Part shown: piece after piece, positions 62,201 to 64,000 of the stretch
Layout of the letters: each line of letters opens with the position of its first letter
Position numbering within the stretch: position 1 is the first letter of the stretch
Assembly: GCA_000711775.1 (NCBI GenBank)
Contig: ARYC01000783.1
Location: forward strand, 1 to 64,000
Direction of reading: 5' to 3'
DNA from: Oxytricha trifallax
Lineage: Eukaryota > Ciliophora > Spirotrichea > Sporadotrichida > Oxytrichidae
Length of the DNA stretch: 64,000 bases
Notes under the pieces: generated by a model
The model's database searches: none
What the model saw: the letters and a program-made list of their open reading frames with translations, nothing else
What the model was told of the DNA's origin: nothing
Made by a program: the position numbers and the translations under genes

Positions 62201-64000
62201 CCAAATACCCAGTATGCATCGACGATAGTTTGACCGAGGGTAAAATCTGTGGAGTCATTGGTGTTCACTGTTCTGACAAATGATACGATCATGTCGGCCT
62301 TGGTGTTGTTAATAGTAGTTGTAGGGGTTTCATTGGTATCTGGGTTAGTAGTTTCAATGATAGTGGTGATTGTTCTGTTGGAGAATGGGTATACAGAGAA
62401 AATTGCTCTCACATCTTGTTACTCATCTAATACAACAATTCTGTTCTCATTTGTTTCCTCAACTACTTTTAAACCCAAAATGCTATTTATTTTACCCTTC
62501 CTGCTAAGAGTGCCTTACACGCTCAATTCACCTTGAGAGGACGATATCGTCAATTTTAAATTCCCCTTCTCGGGCCCTTGTGCAAATATGCCACTCTGCC
62601 AAGAAAAACCACCAACTCTGTAACCCAGCTATCACCATCATTGCGGTGCGAAAATTAGTTGCAGTTTGAGCATTCTGGAAGTAGTAGTACTAGGAGAGAG
62701 AGAACTCAACCAGGAACGGTCTCTACTTTGATATAAGCAAACACATGCCAAACTATTACATTTCCTTGAAATTTTAAAAATAATATTAATAATAATAAGA
62801 TCCAACTTTTAAATTTTAAATCACAGTTTCTAAATATTTGGCTCTAAGTATTTGCATATCTCGAATTTTTATCTTATTTTGATTGATTGTCAAATTGGAA
62901 AGAAAGTTCATGTTGATAGTCTTTCTTTGAACCTCGATTATGAGTGTATATATCATTAGTTGTTGAATCCTGATTACTTCTTTTGACTAAGAGATTAAAA
63001 AGTATACTATTTTGTTTTATTTTAGGCTTAGTTTGATCGATGTTGTTTTTTTGTTGGAGAAGTTTGTTTAATTAAATTGAGTTTATAGTATCTCTATTAT
63101 AGTTAAGTCTGATCGCTTCTGATCCATCTTAAAAAGCGAAAATATTATCTTAAATAAATCTATTTAAGTACTGATATTATAACCCTTTGATCATTCTACA
63201 TTTTTTTTCTATTATCTCATGAATCTAAGATGATGCCTTTATTTCTTTTTCAAATAAAATTTGGTGTAATTGTTATAAGTATACAGAAGTGCTGTTTCTG
63301 TCATTATATTCGTTTGATCACATATTTTTATTATAAAATTCAATTAATTTTGTATATAATGCTTTTATACAAGCTTTTCAAATTTGGTTTTAGCAATATG
63401 ATTTAGATCTTCCTTGCAACACTTAATTCCTCTCTATATTGGTATCAAATTCACCCTTCTTGAATAAAAATAAGTAATATTATATCATCATAGAGTGTTC
63501 TAGTAAGTTAAAGACTTATGATTGGCATACTGAAACAAATATAAATGTGTAGAAATATGTCTAATCCTGTGATTTTTAAACATTTCTTTTTAGCTTTTAG
63601 ATAATTGAAGTACAAAAATAGTGTTAGCAATTGGTGTTAAATGTGAAATTCTGGAGTTAATTGCAAGATTTAAAAGAATCTACAATATAGGTTAATCTTT
63701 ATTTTAAACCAGTGTCATTATTTTTAAAATTTATACAACAAACTTACATGCAAAAAATGAAGGCTATATCTTATTTTTTATTTGTAGTATTTATCGTCAG
63801 TTATTATTTTCGTAATCCTTACACACGTTGTTATAACTACATAACAGATAAAGTACAAGTATTCTAAATACAAAATTAAAAAGGAATCTAGCTATTCTTA
63901 TTGAATTTCCTCTGTTTAATTGTTTAAAAGTGTTTAGGTTCTGAGACTCAAAAGATATAAATGAATTTTCGATAAATTTTAGAATTTAAATGACTAATAC
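59300..64000 (-). CDS. gene Y2: uncharacterised gene upstream of X2, runs off the window
   Basis: Homologous to gene Y1 (13.25-14.9 kb) over its visible length, with the palindrome element inserted at 59931-62885. The acidic, Asn/Tyr-rich C-terminal block DNDDSDYYGEEEYQNYN is encoded near 59840. Conserved blocks near 63.9 kb include NSFISFESQNLNTFKQLN. Exact exon and MDS borders were not resolved. Function unknown. Confidence 0.5.
60189..60703 (+). CDS. palindrome ORF, left arm copy
   Basis: The GC-rich frame is open from after TGA at about 60186 to TGA 60701-60703 (TAA/TAG as Gln). Sequence blocks: NLKLTISSSQGELSVQGTLS, GLKVVEETNENRIVVLDEQQ, IFSVYPFSNRTITTIIETTN, then ADMIVSFVR and VDAYWVFGPIAGNELNIT. 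Beta-rich with several N-x-S/T sites, so an extracellular or lumenal beta-sandwich is possible. An overlapping ATG-initiated frame just upstream (MMVIAGLQSWWFFLA) looks like a signal peptide one frame away. A distant resemblance to DOMON-type folds is only an impression. The antisense frame 60280-60567 is a shadow. Confidence 0.6.
62113..62627 (-). CDS. palindrome ORF, right arm copy
   Basis: Inverted duplicate of the left-arm frame. The shared 81-residue part at 62167-62412 is identical in protein sequence to 60404-60649. Identity between arms implies recent formation or continuous correction between arms. The antisense plus-strand frame at 62249-62536 is a shadow. Confidence 0.6.

Larger units (their letters stand above)
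59931..62885. mobile_element. 2.95-kb palindrome element with a gene copy in each arm
   Basis: The left arm (59931 to about 61020) and right arm (about 61805-62885) are almost identical inverted copies. Ends read CAGTAAAAATAAG and the inverse of CAATCAAAATAAG. Flanks are ATT (59928-59930 and 62886-62888), and locus 1 shows the empty site (GCCATTGTCAAATTGG). The central spacer of about 780 bp is very AT-rich and is bordered by 42-bp hairpin repeats. Confidence 0.92.

Overview
The window reads as germline (micronuclear) DNA of a spirotrich ciliate, most likely Oxytricha or a close relative such as Stylonychia or Tetmemena. Three observations support this. Long, well-behaved reading frames appear only when TAA and TAG are read as glutamine and TGA as the only stop. 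At least seven transposons end in C4A4/G4T4 telomere-like repeats, duplicate a 3-bp ANT target, and carry the three-gene set of TBE elements (DDE transposase, 22-kDa ORF, zinc-finger/kinase ORF). Host coding sequence is chopped by AT-rich inserts bounded by short direct repeats, as in the MDS/IES organisation of germline ciliate genes. Because ordinary ORF finders stop at TAA/TAG, most real coding sequence here appears as fragments.

The backbone is a pair of paralogous minus-strand loci. Locus 1 (about 2.5-16.2 kb) and locus 2 (about 22.9-64 kb) each hold an uncharacterised gene Y followed by gene X. In locus 2, X starts at 59248 and ends at 22914. Its product has a Q-rich disordered N-terminus, a long beta-propeller-like region, then a six-transmembrane TRP/polycystin-like cation channel with a coiled-coil tail. 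It lies in about 14 segments separated by TBE elements, foldback elements and IESs. At several junctions (TBE D, TBE G, and foldbacks/IESs at 27.6, 43.8, 46.6 and 58.3 kb) removing the insert at its direct repeat restores the frame, so gene X2 looks functional after DNA elimination. Locus 1 is the paralogous copy with different insertions and several in-frame TGA codons, and looks like a decaying germline copy.

Mobile DNA dominates. TBE A (5467-9623) is full length with an apparently intact transposase and sits inside truncated TBE B. TBE C and D are a second, degenerate subfamily in opposite orientations. E and F are about 1.2-kb internal-deletion derivatives. G is full length but contains two further inserts. 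Around these are more than a dozen foldback elements: a roughly 550-bp MITE family with nested 40-bp hairpins (three copies), elements with C/G-rich ends, and a 2.95-kb palindrome carrying the same protein-coding sequence in both arms. A 1.56-kb element with terminal inverted repeats near 36-37.6 kb encodes a broken superfamily-3 helicase.

Between the two loci (16.2-22.9 kb) are AT-rich DNA, three small genes that need the ciliate code to be seen (V, Z, W) and two foldbacks. The first 1.5 kb is a GC-richer island with an IS630/Tc1-like transposase gene containing very short GT-AG introns. No rRNA, tRNA, CRISPR array, bacterial operon or convincing promoter element was recognised. Segment boundaries are read by eye; those not resting on a named direct repeat are accurate only to some tens of bases.
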